The notes: generated by a model not told the origin, from the sequence alone. A stretch of 64,000 bases of DNA from Anaerohalosphaera lusitana (GCF_002007645.1 NZ_CP019791.1:992001-1056000); one strand, 5' to 3'. Shown: positions 41,570 to 50,621, counted from the stretch's first letter. Numbers and translations: made by a program.

Positions 41570-44296
41570 ATGCGTAACAGTCACATGCTAGGTATTGCAG
41601 TATTACTGTTCTTGTCAATCCTCACTGTCTCGCCCGCAGGCCATCTCCCCTTTGGTGTACAAAACGATGTTCCCCTCGACACCGTTCTCAACGAATGGGG
41701 CTGGGAAATTGTCTATCGTGGGGATTATAATCTGCATGAATCTTCTGACACCATGTTTGGTGATATTACATCGGAGTATGTTATGCTCGCAGGTATTCGC
41801 GATGGGTCACCGACGATCGACACTCTCGCAGCAGCTCCCGCCAGTGTCGTATTCAAGCACACCAACCTGAATGTCACTAATGAAGCAAATGGAGCATTAT
41901 GGTACTACAACGGCAACTCAATGGGCTTTGCGGGTCCCGGTGATGTGATTTTCCAGGGCACTGCGGATACCAACGGACAGGATGAACGTGACAGACTCAG
42001 TTGGCATACTTCAAACACTTATCTTCGTCCGCCGGTCTACATTCAAAGTGGTTGGCGTTGCGGCAATATCATACGTCTCTACGATGACACCTGGGACCGG
42101 CTGGTCTTGCAGTATGTCGGAGACATGGGCAATATGACCGGTCTGCAAATTGACGGCTCAGATTCGGTGGTCGCCAATCACAAAACCCAGTTTCAGGCCA
42201 ATGCTTTCTATGACAGCGGATTTCGATCTTCTCTTCAGAGTGGCGTTGTGTGGTCCGTCGATAATAGTCAAATTGCAAGTATAGATTCGGATGGAGTTCT
42301 CAGTGTTGCAAAAATAACGTCTCCTACTGAACTCACTGTATACGCTGAATATACGGAAGACGGGACAACACATACGGATTCAACCAGTATAATGGTCAAA
42401 CCGAAACTGGAAAAGAGATTGTATTGGGCAGGAAATGCTTCTTCATTGTTTCGCAGTAAATTGGATGGAAGTCAGAGAGAAGAATTGTTGAATTTTGATT
42501 TTTTTGCAGGTCTTGCTATTGATTCTATTAATGGCAAAATTTATTGGATAGATGATAGAAAAGACGCAATGTTCCGTGCGAATTTAGACGGCACACAAAT
42601 TGAATATTTGTTTGATGTGCAGCAGTCTTCGCCAAACGGTGTTGATATAGATGAGGAGAACGGAAAGCTTTACTGGGCGTCAAGCCGAAATATAACCCGG
42701 GCTAATATTGATGGTTCTCAGCGAGAAAATCTGATTGAGGACAGTCGCGGTCCCTGGTTCAAAAGCATAAGATTAGATGTTCCAAATGGTAAGATGTACT
42801 GGATAAATGGAACTGACAGAACAATTGAGCGTGCAAATCTGGATGGTTCGGCGCAAGAAGTAGTCATAAGTCAAAATTATTGGACGGTGGCATTGGAACT
42901 TGATCTGACAAACAATGAACTATATTGGTCAAATACGGCTACGGACAAAATCCGAAGAGCCGGTCTTGACGGATCTTACATTCAAACCGTGATTTCAAAC
43001 GGCCTGGACAGAGCATACGATATAGAACTGGATGTGCCGGGACAGAGCATCTATTGGGTTGATCTGAACCTTAAGTTACTTTGCAAAGCTGATATGGATG
43101 GGGGCAACGCAGAATATATTTTCCAGAATCTCAACAATCCTTTGGCTGTTGAGATTGCCGAAGAAGTTGATTCTGCCGTCTTTATTCAAAATTTGGAGCT
43201 CACAGGACCTGAAGAAGTGGTTGAAGGTTCTCCCACCAAATATTCGGCCATTGCGTACTATGACCAAAAGACTGAAGACGTGACAAATACGGTTATCTGG
43301 TCGGCCGAACCTGCCGATGTCTGTACAATATCTGAATCCGGCGAACTGCTGATTGATGGTATTGAAGAGGCCGGGTCGGTAACGATATATGCAGAATTTC
43401 TAGAAAATGGTTTTGTTACCGCAGAAGCCACTAAGACGGTGCATTATGAACCCTACTTTGCAACTTTCTACGTGGATTCTGAATCCGGCAATGACAATAA
43501 TAATGGCATAGATCCTGAGGCACCGCTGGCTACCATCCAGAAAGCTATCGAACTCGCAGAAGCAGGCGACTCCGTCCTGGTCAACCCGGGCATTTATCAG
43601 GGCGAAGTCGACTTCCAGGGCAAGGCTATCACTGTCGCGGGCGTACCCGGCCCGGCCGGCGCACCGGTCATCGACGGCATGCAAGACTTCGCCGTATCCT
43701 TCTACAACGCTGAAGGTCCGGACGCCGTCTTCAAAAACTTCGTCATCGAAAACAGCTATATCGCGGTCTTCCTCGCAGGCAGCTCGCCGACCATCAGCAA
43801 CCTGACCATCGTCAACAACCGCTACGGCATCGAAGCCTACGCCGACGCTCAGCCGGCCGTTAGCAATTGCATTTTCTGGAACAACGAACTCGACGACATC
43901 TTCCAGTGTACCGCAACATATTCCTGCATCGAACGCGGCTACGAAGGCCAGGGCAACATCGCCGACGAACCCCTCTTCGCAGACTTCGAACAGGGCGACT
44001 ACAGACTCCACTCCGAGATGGGCCGCTACTGGCCCGAGATCGACAAGTGGGTACTCGATGACGTAACCAGCCCCTGCATCAACACAGGCGACCCGGCCCT
44101 GTACCCAGCCGAAGAACCGTCACCCAACGGCGGCCGCATTAACATGGGCGTCTACGGCGGAACCGCCCAGGCCAGCCGAGGCCCGTGGGCCATCAAAGGC
44201 GACATCAACCAGGACGCAAAAGTAGACATGGCCGATCTCGCGATCATCGCAAACAACTGGCTGACAGCAATGCCCTGGACCCAGCAAACCGATTGA
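41570..44296 (+). CDS. Large exported surface protein, paralogue of the preceding gene
   Basis: A 908-residue protein with the same domain order: signal peptide (MRNSHMLGIAVLLFLSIL), N-terminal domain, Ig-like, about six YWTD-type repeats (KLYWASSRN, KMYWINGTD, ELYWSNTAT, RRAGLDGS), Ig-like, beta-helix (TFYVDSESGNDNN) and dockerin-like tail (DINQDAKVDMADLAII). The propeller and Ig-like parts have diverged widely from copy 1, which suggests different ligands. The last ~190 residues are nearly identical to copy 1. ATG 41570 follows GGAAGG; each copy has its own promoter and terminator. Confidence 0.85.
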   Translation: MRNSHMLGIAVLLFLSILTVSPAGHLPFGVQNDVPLDTVLNEWGWEIVYRGDYNLHESSDTMFGDITSEYVMLAGIRDGSPTIDTLAAAPASVVFKHTNLNVTNEANGALWYYNGNSMGFAGPGDVIFQGTADTNGQDERDRLSWHTSNTYLRPPVYIQSGWRCGNIIRLYDDTWDRLVLQYVGDMGNMTGLQIDGSDSVVANHKTQFQANAFYDSGFRSSLQSGVVWSVDNSQIASIDSDGVLSVAKITSPTELTVYAEYTEDGTTHTDSTSIMVKPKLEKRLYWAGNASSLFRSKLDGSQREELLNFDFFAGLAIDSINGKIYWIDDRKDAMFRANLDGTQIEYLFDVQQSSPNGVDIDEENGKLYWASSRNITRANIDGSQRENLIEDSRGPWFKSIRLDVPNGKMYWINGTDRTIERANLDGSAQEVVISQNYWTVALELDLTNNELYWSNTATDKIRRAGLDGSYIQTVISNGLDRAYDIELDVPGQSIYWVDLNLKLLCKADMDGGNAEYIFQNLNNPLAVEIAEEVDSAVFIQNLELTGPEEVVEGSPTKYSAIAYYDQKTEDVTNTVIWSAEPADVCTISESGELLIDGIEEAGSVTIYAEFLENGFVTAEATKTVHYEPYFATFYVDSESGNDNNNGIDPEAPLATIQKAIELAEAGDSVLVNPGIYQGEVDFQGKAITVAGVPGPAGAPVIDGMQDFAVSFYNAEGPDAVFKNFVIENSYIAVFLAGSSPTISNLTIVNNRYGIEAYADAQPAVSNCIFWNNELDDIFQCTATYSCIERGYEGQGNIADEPLFADFEQGDYRLHSEMGRYWPEIDKWVLDDVTSPCINTGDPALYPAEEPSPNGGRINMGVYGGTAQASRGPWAIKGDINQDAKVDMADLAIIANNWLTAMPWTQQTD

Positions 44297-44318
44297 CAAA
44301 AGCAACAACAGTCATCAA

Positions 44319-44351
44319 ACCAGCAGTCACCAACATGGCTGCTGGTGTTTT
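44319..44351 (+). terminator. Terminator after YWTD gene copy 2
   Basis: ACCAGCAG (44319-44326) and CTGCTGGT (44339-44346) with a 12-base loop, followed by GTTTT. It is a duplicate of the copy 1 terminator with a slightly shorter T-run. Confidence 0.82.
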
Positions 44352-44358
44352 AATACTT

Positions 44359-44386
44359 TTGCTTTTTCCGCATTTACCTATATAAT
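44359..44386 (+). promoter_or_regulatory. Sigma70-type promoter for the membrane-protein cassette
   Basis: TTGCTT (44359-44364), a 16-base spacer and TATAAT (44381-44386), 44 bases before ATG 44431. Confidence 0.6.
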
Positions 44387-44430
44387 GGGTTCAGTGCTTG
44401 GTCAAATTGACTCGCGGAGCATAAACCAGA

Positions 44431-44970
44431 ATGCGAAAAAACACGATCACCATTTCGGTCACAATAGCGGCTCTGGCCTCCTTCCTGCTCATGGTCCCTA
44501 TTGTAAGACAGAACCTGCGAAACAAGAAGGTCCAGTCTTTCCTGTCCGATCTGGCAGCTTTCAACGACAGCATAGAAATCCACGGCTACGAGGTCCCGCC
44601 GCCAAGTGATGAATACTCGATCAAAATAAAATCTGGCCCCGAGCTTGATATATTTCGCAAAGATCTCTCTACTGTAATTTCCAGCCATGTTACCAAGGCT
44701 GGCCCGCGACTATTTTGTGAATGCGATGCCCAACATAAGATAGACTTTCACTCTCCCACACATGCTTTTGAGCTTCACGTAAAGCACTTACCCAATTTTA
44801 AATTTGATCAGCCGCTCGACCCGGCAACTATCATAAATGGCTGCGATCTTGTATACATAAACAGAAAATCCAGCACAGAAGGCACACTCAAACTCGACCG
44901 GCAGGCAACTGCAGAAATTGTGAAACTTATCCAGAAAACGGCCGAAGAATATGAGGTGACGCTGAAATAA
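44431..44970 (+). CDS. Hypothetical membrane-anchored protein
   Basis: A 179-residue protein with one N-terminal membrane helix (ITISVTIAALASFLLMVPIV) and a soluble domain outside. The domain has two cysteines close together (LFCECDAQHK) and a charged C-terminal helix. No family is recognised. It overlaps the next gene by one base (TAATG), starting a run of small membrane proteins. Confidence 0.65.
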   Translation: MRKNTITISVTIAALASFLLMVPIVRQNLRNKKVQSFLSDLAAFNDSIEIHGYEVPPPSDEYSIKIKSGPELDIFRKDLSTVISSHVTKAGPRLFCECDAQHKIDFHSPTHAFELHVKHLPNFKFDQPLDPATIINGCDLVYINRKSSTEGTLKLDRQATAEIVKLIQKTAEEYEVTLK

Positions 44971-45317
44971 TGCCCAAAACGTTTTCACTCATAATCGGCG
45001 CCTTCGTCGGCTTTATTTTTTCGATAGCCGGCTTTCTATCTCATTATATTGGTGTTGGCGGAACATTCACTGAATCGCTCTTCTCATTTCTTGCCGCACC
45101 GGTCCTGGGCCTGTTTGCACTGATGGATTATTTAGACCTGAATATGGGCTGTGTCGGCATAATTTTGTATTTCGCATATTTCATGATGCTTGGCGGGGTC
45201 TTAGTCATATTCGGCAACTGGGCACTAATGACTGCCACCGAAAAACTGGCCGACCATATCAAGCAGCAAGGCCAAGATGAAGAAACGAACGAATCTGAAT
45301 CGCAGAGTGAACTATGA
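44970..45317 (+). CDS. Hypothetical small membrane protein
   Basis: A 115-residue protein with three predicted membrane helices (LIIGAFVGFIFSIAGFL; LFSFLAAPVLGLFALM; VGIILYFAYFMMLGGVLVIF) and an acidic, Gln-rich cytoplasmic tail (KQQGQDEETNESESQS). Family unknown. Its stop overlaps the next start by ATGA, so translation is coupled. Confidence 0.65.
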   Translation: MPKTFSLIIGAFVGFIFSIAGFLSHYIGVGGTFTESLFSFLAAPVLGLFALMDYLDLNMGCVGIILYFAYFMMLGGVLVIFGNWALMTATEKLADHIKQQGQDEETNESESQSEL

Positions 45318-45565
45318 ACAAAAAAGGAAATATAATACTGGCTGTTTCCGCACTTGCAATCCTCGTGATCGGCATTGTAATCTTTAACGCAGTTGTCGAG
45401 TATCGAAAAACGGCACCCGGCCCGGGCATGATGCTTGACTTCAAAGCCAGCCATTATAAGCACAGGAGAAATCATGACCAAAACAAAATCTGCAATGTTC
45501 GGCGGGTTGGCAGGCATTATAGTTTTCGCAACTCTGCTCATGCTTACGATCTGGTCAGGAAATGA
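45314..45565 (+). CDS. Small single-helix membrane ORF overlapping the next gene
   Basis: An 83-codon frame opening MNKKGNIILAVSALAILVIG with one good membrane helix. The first ~53 codons precede the next gene; the last ~30 lie inside it in another frame and look non-native (NICNVRR-like, basic). It may be a short real gene whose end was altered by a frameshift, or a decayed gene. The ATGA overlap with the previous stop supports translation. Confidence 0.4.
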   Translation: MNKKGNIILAVSALAILVIGIVIFNAVVEYRKTAPGPGMMLDFKASHYKHRRNHDQNKICNVRRVGRHYSFRNSAHAYDLVRK

Positions 45566-46505
45566 GTCGTTTGCCAAAACTGTTTTTCTCTGGCTTTCGT
45601 TTCCGGCATCAGCTTTCATTGACTTCCTCGTGGACAGAGATGTCTTGTCTGTCCATGCTGCCATTCCCGCCGTGTTTATCATTGGACTTTATTATGTGCT
45701 GGTATGTTCAATTCTGGGGATCTTGATAAACATGATTATCTATTGGACAAAGAAAGCTATTCTTACAAAAACAACTGAGCCCGCCAAACCTCGACTCAGT
45801 ATAGCCTCCATGACAGCTTTCGTTCTGGCGATCCTGAGTATGTTATATGGCCTGTACATAATCAGGCAAAAACCGGACTCGATGGGAGTGCTGATCGAAG
45901 GCGTGCCTAAGCTTACCGACATGCAAATCTATCTGCAGGCTGCACTGGTCGGCTCCGCTTTGATCTTCATGATTATAGCTTTGCTCATGATCCGTAGCAA
46001 GCACGTTGCACTATTCGGCAAAAAACTTGCGATCGCCGCCTTGCTTCCGGTCATTATAGCTGTCGTAGCGACGGTTTACACCGCTAAGCCGTATTTGAAC
46101 TCAAAGGACCTCTGTGCTCAGCGTATGAAAATGTTGGGGGTTCATGCTCATGCCAGCCATACTCTTTCTGGATCCCGGTTTCAACGGGCGCGCATCCGCA
46201 CCTGGTGTGATTGGGTCGTGGGCAAGCACTATGATTTCAGCGACAAATTCAAAGAAACCGGCATATTCCGTTGCCCGGGTTCCGACGAGGGACCGTGTAA
46301 TTTCGCAATCAATTCAAACATACGCCCAGATTCGGCCGACAACGTGGTATTGCTCTTTGAAACCGCCCCAGGCTGGAACCAGAACGGAGGTCCCGAGCTT
46401 CTTGACACCGATAATCACAACGGCAAAGGCTGTAACGTACTCTTCAAAAGCGGCGTAGTCGAATTCGTTAAAACGGAAGATTTACAAAGCCTGCACTGGG
46501 AATGA
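45474..46505 (+). CDS. Polytopic membrane protein with H-X9-DG-like C-terminal domain
   Basis: A 343-residue protein. The first ~215 residues have about six membrane helices in two blocks joined by a short loop. The C-terminal ~125 residues resemble the tail of planctomycete DUF1559/prepilin-like proteins: FRCPGSDEGPCNFAINSNI, NVVLLFETAPGWNQNGG, DNHNGKGCNVLFKSGVVEFV. In those pseudopilin-like proteins this tail follows a single N-terminal helix, so fusion to a polytopic domain is unusual. ATG 45474 is chosen for CAGGAG before it; the frame extends to 45435. It converges on the MarC gene with one base between stops. Confidence 0.65.
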   Translation: MTKTKSAMFGGLAGIIVFATLLMLTIWSGNESFAKTVFLWLSFPASAFIDFLVDRDVLSVHAAIPAVFIIGLYYVLVCSILGILINMIIYWTKKAILTKTTEPAKPRLSIASMTAFVLAILSMLYGLYIIRQKPDSMGVLIEGVPKLTDMQIYLQAALVGSALIFMIIALLMIRSKHVALFGKKLAIAALLPVIIAVVATVYTAKPYLNSKDLCAQRMKMLGVHAHASHTLSGSRFQRARIRTWCDWVVGKHYDFSDKFKETGIFRCPGSDEGPCNFAINSNIRPDSADNVVLLFETAPGWNQNGGPELLDTDNHNGKGCNVLFKSGVVEFVKTEDLQSLHWE

Positions 46506-46506
46506 A

Positions 46507-47106
46507 TCACCCCATCCCCAGGTAATTCCGTACTCCGCCGAAGACCACCTGCGCCGCCAGCGCTGACAGCACCAGCCCCGTTATCTTCGTCAGTGCCGAC
46601 AGTCCCTTCGCGCCCAGCAGCTTCTCCAGCCTATTCGCCGTCAGCAGCAGCACGCCCACCGTCAACACCGCCGCCACGATCGCGCATATCGCGACCGCCT
46701 TGCGTCCTGCCGCCGAAATATCCGACCCCATCACCACCAGCGTACCGATCGTCCCGGGCCCTGCGATCACCGGTATCGCCAGCGGCACCAGCGAAATATC
46801 CTCGCCCTCGGCCACCTTCAGATCCTCCTTGCCCCCGCGCACCAGCGACACCGCCGTCAGAAACAGCAGTACCCCCGCGCCGATCTGAAAACAGTAAACA
46901 TCGATACCAAGCACACGGAATATCGACCCGCCCCACAAAAACATCACCAGCACTACCACCAGCGCAGCCGCCGTCGTCTGCGCCGCCATCCGCATCCGCC
47001 CCCGCCCGTCGAAAGACTGTGTTAGCGAGATAAACATCGACGTCGCAAAGAAGGGCGTCAAAAGAAAGAATATCGTCAGATACGTATTCACGAACTGATT
47101 GGCCAT
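46507..47106 (-). CDS. MarC-family integral membrane protein
   Basis: A 199-residue UPF0056/MarC protein with six membrane helices: FFLLTPFFATSMFISLT, VLVMFLWGGSIFRVLGI, FQIGAGVLLFLTAVSL, then PLAIPVIAGPGTIGTLVV, the family signature, and two last helices. Despite the name, MarC is not shown to confer multidrug resistance; it may be a transporter. It stands alone on the minus strand. Confidence 0.9.
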   Translation of the reverse strand: MANQFVNTYLTIFFLLTPFFATSMFISLTQSFDGRGRMRMAAQTTAAALVVVLVMFLWGGSIFRVLGIDVYCFQIGAGVLLFLTAVSLVRGGKEDLKVAEGEDISLVPLAIPVIAGPGTIGTLVVMGSDISAAGRKAVAICAIVAAVLTVGVLLLTANRLEKLLGAKGLSALTKITGLVLSALAAQVVFGGVRNYLGMG

Positions 47107-47482
47107 AATACAACACTCCCTGAATAATTACACGCGCATCGCCGCGCACCGCAGATCATCAAAATCCGCATAACTTACATCTTCGCCAATCCATGTAAAG
47201 TTAAATCTCGCCGATTCCGCACAAAGTCCCAAAATACCCCCATCGCTGATAGGAACATGCATGACGCTACATACAGGCCCAGCCCTGATTGACCCAGCCC
47301 AGTACCCCGTTAATATGGAAGAAGTAATGCAGCGGCGTATCAAAAGGCCGGTATCCTGCAACCTAACAGTATCGGGGGTAAATTTGGAAAGGACAAGCAT
47401 GCCGAAATGATCACAGCAAAGTACAGGAAAAAATCTAACCACACAACGTTCTAAAATGTTTTCGAGGAAAGGGGTACTTCCA
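47107..47482. other. Gene-free stretch
   Basis: About 375 bases between the MarC gene and the DUF11 lipoprotein gene. Frames here run antisense to, or into, the neighbours and have no family likeness. I see no convincing promoter, terminator or repeat. Confidence 0.4.
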
Positions 47483-49018
47483 ATGAAAATCAAACATGTT
47501 TTGACAATCACATTACTTATCGCCGCAGTCTCACTGACGGCATGCTGTCCGCGCGAAAAGACGGCCCGCGTCGAAGAGCCGATGCGCGAGCCTGACCCTT
47601 GCGCCGCTTCAGCGATGGCAAAAGCTGAAACTGTCTTCCCGCGCGACATCCGTAACGTCGTACAGCTCGAGAAGATGGCGCCCGAGCAGATCGTCGCCGG
47701 CCAGCCGTTCGAATACCGTCTCAAGGTCACGAACCTGACCAGCGAGACCATCTCGAACGTCCGCGTCAGCGACACCATCCCGCAGAATCTTACCGTGACT
47801 CAGTCCGAACCCGAGATGGCGTCGATGGAAGAGCGCACCGCCCACTGGATGATCGGCGAGCTCGAAGGCAACGGCACGCGCATGATCACCGTCACCGCCC
47901 GCGCATCGGGCACAGGCATGGTCCGAAGCTGCGCATCCGTCACCTACGACAGCCCGTTGTGCGCACAGATGAACATCGTTCAGCCGAAGCTGCGCATCAC
48001 CAAGATCGCGCCCACCGAAGCTCTCTCATGTGACCGCATACCGGTTAAATATGTCGTCACCAACAACGGCACCGGCTACGCCTGCGATCTGCAGATCACC
48101 GATCCGCTGCCCGAAGGTCTCGTCGACGCCGAAGGCAATGACCAGGTCAGCTTCAATATAGACTCCATCGGCCCGAATGAATCCAAAGAGTTCAGCATCA
48201 TGCTCGACGCTACAACCACAGGAACATTCTCTTCCAAGGCCACCGTCGCCTCTGCAAACAGCGGAACCTCTGAATCCAACATGACAAGGACAGAAGTCAC
48301 CGAACCAAAACTGCAGATCACCGCATCGGCCCCGCAGCGTCAGTTCATGGGCAAAAGCATCACGTATCAGGTCACAGTCAAAAACACAGGCTCCGGCCCT
48401 GCAAGGGATACCACTGTCGTCGCCAACGTACCTGACGGCATAGATTTCGAAACCGCCACCGACCAGGGCGAATTTACCACATCATCGCCCGGCAAGGTAA
48501 CATGGAACGTCGGCACGATCCCGCCCAACGAACAGAAAACCGTCACCATGAAGATCAGGTACAACCGCGAAGGCGAACTCGTCTCCCGCGTAACAGCCGT
48601 CGCTCACTGTGCCGAGGAAGTTGAGCAGACAGCAAGCACGTCGGTAACCGGAATCCCTGCACTGCTGACAGAAGTGGTAGACACCAACGACCCGGTCGAA
48701 ATAGGCGAAAACACAACCTACAGGATCACGATCACCAACCAGGGTTCCACTGCAGGCAAGAACATCCAGATCACATGTGCACTGCCCGAAAGCATGCAAT
48801 ACGTCTCCAGCACAGGTCCTACCACTGCTTCCGCCGAGGGCAATACGATCACCTTCAAACCTCTGATGTCTCTCGCAGCCGGCCAGCAGCAGACCTGGAC
48901 TGTAAACATCAAGGCACTGCAGGAAGACGACAGCAGGTTCGAGGTCAAGGTCACCAGCGACACCCTCACAAAACCTGTTCGCGAGACCGAATCAACAATG
49001 CTTTATCAGGTAAGGTAA
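47483..49018 (+). CDS. DUF11-repeat envelope lipoprotein (OmcB-like)
   Basis: A 511-residue lipoprotein: signal peptide MKIKHVLTITLLIAAVSLTAC with lipobox LTAC followed by CCPRE, then four tandem DUF11/Ig-like domains. Each has the pattern YxVTVTNxG, Asp-Pro or Asn-Val-Pro mid-loop and W-x-IG/GTI ending (for example HWMIGELEGNGTRMITVTA, TWNVGTIPPNEQKTVTMKI). Such repeats build the large cysteine-rich outer-envelope protein OmcB of Chlamydiae and similar planctomycete proteins. Only a few cysteines are present, so dense disulfide cross-linking is unlikely. ATG 47483 is used; AAAGGGG lies 8 bases upstream. Confidence 0.85.
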   Translation: MKIKHVLTITLLIAAVSLTACCPREKTARVEEPMREPDPCAASAMAKAETVFPRDIRNVVQLEKMAPEQIVAGQPFEYRLKVTNLTSETISNVRVSDTIPQNLTVTQSEPEMASMEERTAHWMIGELEGNGTRMITVTARASGTGMVRSCASVTYDSPLCAQMNIVQPKLRITKIAPTEALSCDRIPVKYVVTNNGTGYACDLQITDPLPEGLVDAEGNDQVSFNIDSIGPNESKEFSIMLDATTTGTFSSKATVASANSGTSESNMTRTEVTEPKLQITASAPQRQFMGKSITYQVTVKNTGSGPARDTTVVANVPDGIDFETATDQGEFTTSSPGKVTWNVGTIPPNEQKTVTMKIRYNREGELVSRVTAVAHCAEEVEQTASTSVTGIPALLTEVVDTNDPVEIGENTTYRITITNQGSTAGKNIQITCALPESMQYVSSTGPTTASAEGNTITFKPLMSLAAGQQQTWTVNIKALQEDDSRFEVKVTSDTLTKPVRETESTMLYQVR

Positions 49019-49053
49019 TTAATATCTTGATTGACACCCAAGAAACGTCTGCA

Positions 49054-49091
49054 ACAGCAACCCGTGCTTCTGCCGACGCGCGGGTTGCTGT
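49054..49091 (+). other. Hairpin between two lipoprotein genes
   Basis: ACAGCAACCCG and CGGGTTGCTGT are perfect 11-bp complements around a 16-base loop. No T-run follows (TCTCCTGAAAGG), so it is not a standard terminator; the next ribosome site is 9 bases beyond. It may be an mRNA-stability or partial attenuation element. Confidence 0.6.
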
Positions 49092-49108
49092 CTCCTGAAA
49101 GGAAAACC

Positions 49109-49606
49109 ATGAAGTCCTTGAAACGCACGGCTTTGGTCACAACAACGATCTGCATGCTCTTATCAGGCTGCGGCAAGAGCCCGGAACAAGCCTCTGCCGA
49201 AACACAGCAGATAGAAGAACTGCGTTCGCAGGTACAAAATCTTCAACAGCAGCTCCAGCAGACACAACAGCAAAAACAGCAGCTCGAACAGCAGCTCCGG
49301 ACTGCAACCGGCATGCTCGAAAAGATCACCGCACAACTGCAGGCCGCCGCTCAAGAGAATGAAACCGTACAGCAGCAGATGCAGCAGATGGAACAGACCA
49401 ACGGCCAGTTGCAGCAGGAGATCCAGACGCTTAAAAACAACAGACAGCAGGAAACGACCGACTTCCAACAGTCCGAACGCTCCCTTGAAGAACTCAAACG
49501 CAAGCTAGAACAGTACGACCGGAAGATCGAGGAGTACGAAGAGAGGATCGAAAGACTGGAATCAGAGCTCGAGCGGACCCAGACCCAGCAGAGCCCGGAT
49601 GCATGA
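49109..49606 (+). CDS. Coiled-coil lipoprotein
   Basis: A 165-residue protein with lipoprotein signal peptide (MKSLKRTALVTTTICMLLSGC, lipobox LSGC) and a mature part that is almost entirely a Gln/Glu-rich coiled coil (LQQQLQQTQQQKQQLEQQL; RSLEELKRKLEQYDRKIEEY). It resembles Lpp- or YbgF-like periplasmic spacers, but no family domain is clear. It follows the DUF11 lipoprotein, separated by the hairpin, and may be co-transcribed. AAAGG stands 6 bases before ATG 49109. Confidence 0.78.
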   Translation: MKSLKRTALVTTTICMLLSGCGKSPEQASAETQQIEELRSQVQNLQQQLQQTQQQKQQLEQQLRTATGMLEKITAQLQAAAQENETVQQQMQQMEQTNGQLQQEIQTLKNNRQQETTDFQQSERSLEELKRKLEQYDRKIEEYEERIERLESELERTQTQQSPDA

Positions 49607-49775
49607 CCTGTACCCGTGCTGTGATTGAGTACTTACATAGTATCAATGCAGCCGCTGAGTTATTCCGTGTCGGATGCGGAGAACGAAACGCAGATATGAA
49701 CGACATCTTTCCGTGCCCGGCACGGGTATTCCAGACCGGCTGAAAACAATATGATCGAAAGCGAGGGATACTGCA

Positions 49776-50621
49776 ATGGAAGCTTTCTTTGAAGACCTAT
49801 ACGCATACGCAGCAGCTTACGGCCTGAGAATCCTCGCAGCCATAATTGTTTTTGCTGTCGGTATATGGCTCGCAAGATTGCTCTCGGGCCTTGCCGAAAT
49901 GGCGGCTCTCAAATCTCAGCTCGAAGAGAACTTCTCCAGGTTTCTGCGAAATGCAAGCTACGCCACCCTCATTGTCATAGTCGCAGTCGCCGCCCTCGGT
50001 GTGCTCGGTATACCAACAGCCTCGATCATAGTGCTCATCGCAGCCGCCGCACTCGCGGTTGGCCTGGCGATTCAGGGCTCACTCGCCAACTTCGCTTCCG
50101 GCATAAATCTTTCGCTCGACCAGCCGTTCAAAGTTGGAGATATTGTCGAGATCGCCAACCGCCGCGGAAAGGTGAACCAGATACGCCTCTTCACGACCAT
50201 CATCAACACCCCGGACAACGTTCGCATAATTATACCAAACAGCAGGATCACCTCCACCAGCATCTGCAACTACACCGTCAACGGCACACGCAGGTTGGAT
50301 CTGACTTTCAATGTCTCCTACGAAGAGAAGATCGACAGGGCCCGCCACATAATCATGAACGTTCTTGCCATGGACGCTCGCGTCCTTGCCGACCCTGAAC
50401 CCGTCGTCGCCATCAAAGAGCTCGGCGACAGCGCCATCCGTTTTGCCGTCCAGCCCTGGGTTCGTGCAGCCGACTACTGGCAGCTCAAGTACGACCTCAA
50501 CACCGAGATCAAACAGGCCCTCGACGAAAACCACATCGCCATCCCATATCCGCACAGAGAGATCCACGTCATTGGCTCTTCGCCCGCATCCCATCAAGAA
50601 CACGCCCCAATCGAACACTGA
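49776..50621 (+). CDS. mscS: Small-conductance mechanosensitive channel (MscS family)
   Basis: A 281-residue channel with three membrane helices and a cytoplasmic cage. TM3 has the pore pattern AALAVGLAIQGSLANFASG, followed by QPFKVGDIVEI, the beta domain with NTPDNVRIIIPNSRI, and a C-terminal alpha/beta domain. Length and order match Escherichia coli MscS (286 residues). It opens on membrane tension in hypo-osmotic shock. It is a separate unit from the preceding lipoprotein gene (169 bases). Confidence 0.93.
   Translation: MEAFFEDLYAYAAAYGLRILAAIIVFAVGIWLARLLSGLAEMAALKSQLEENFSRFLRNASYATLIVIVAVAALGVLGIPTASIIVLIAAAALAVGLAIQGSLANFASGINLSLDQPFKVGDIVEIANRRGKVNQIRLFTTIINTPDNVRIIIPNSRITSTSICNYTVNGTRRLDLTFNVSYEEKIDRARHIIMNVLAMDARVLADPEPVVAIKELGDSAIRFAVQPWVRAADYWQLKYDLNTEIKQALDENHIAIPYPHREIHVIGSSPASHQEHAPIEH

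Larger units (their letters stand above)
41331..44353. repeat. Tandem duplication unit, copy 2
   Basis: Begins with the hemW fossil and ends at the second terminator. Within it 43727-44164 is identical, base for base as far as I can read, to 40701-41138 of copy 1, while the preceding 2 kb are much less alike. Confidence 0.85.

Noticed and set aside
45314-45565. Possible programmed frameshift joining the small membrane ORF to the next gene
   Set aside because: No slippery sequence or stimulating structure was seen, and the downstream gene has its own strong ribosome site and start; kept only as a low-confidence ORF.
47128-47778. A 216-codon minus-strand frame
   Set aside because: Mostly antisense to the DUF11 lipoprotein gene, with no recognisable domain.
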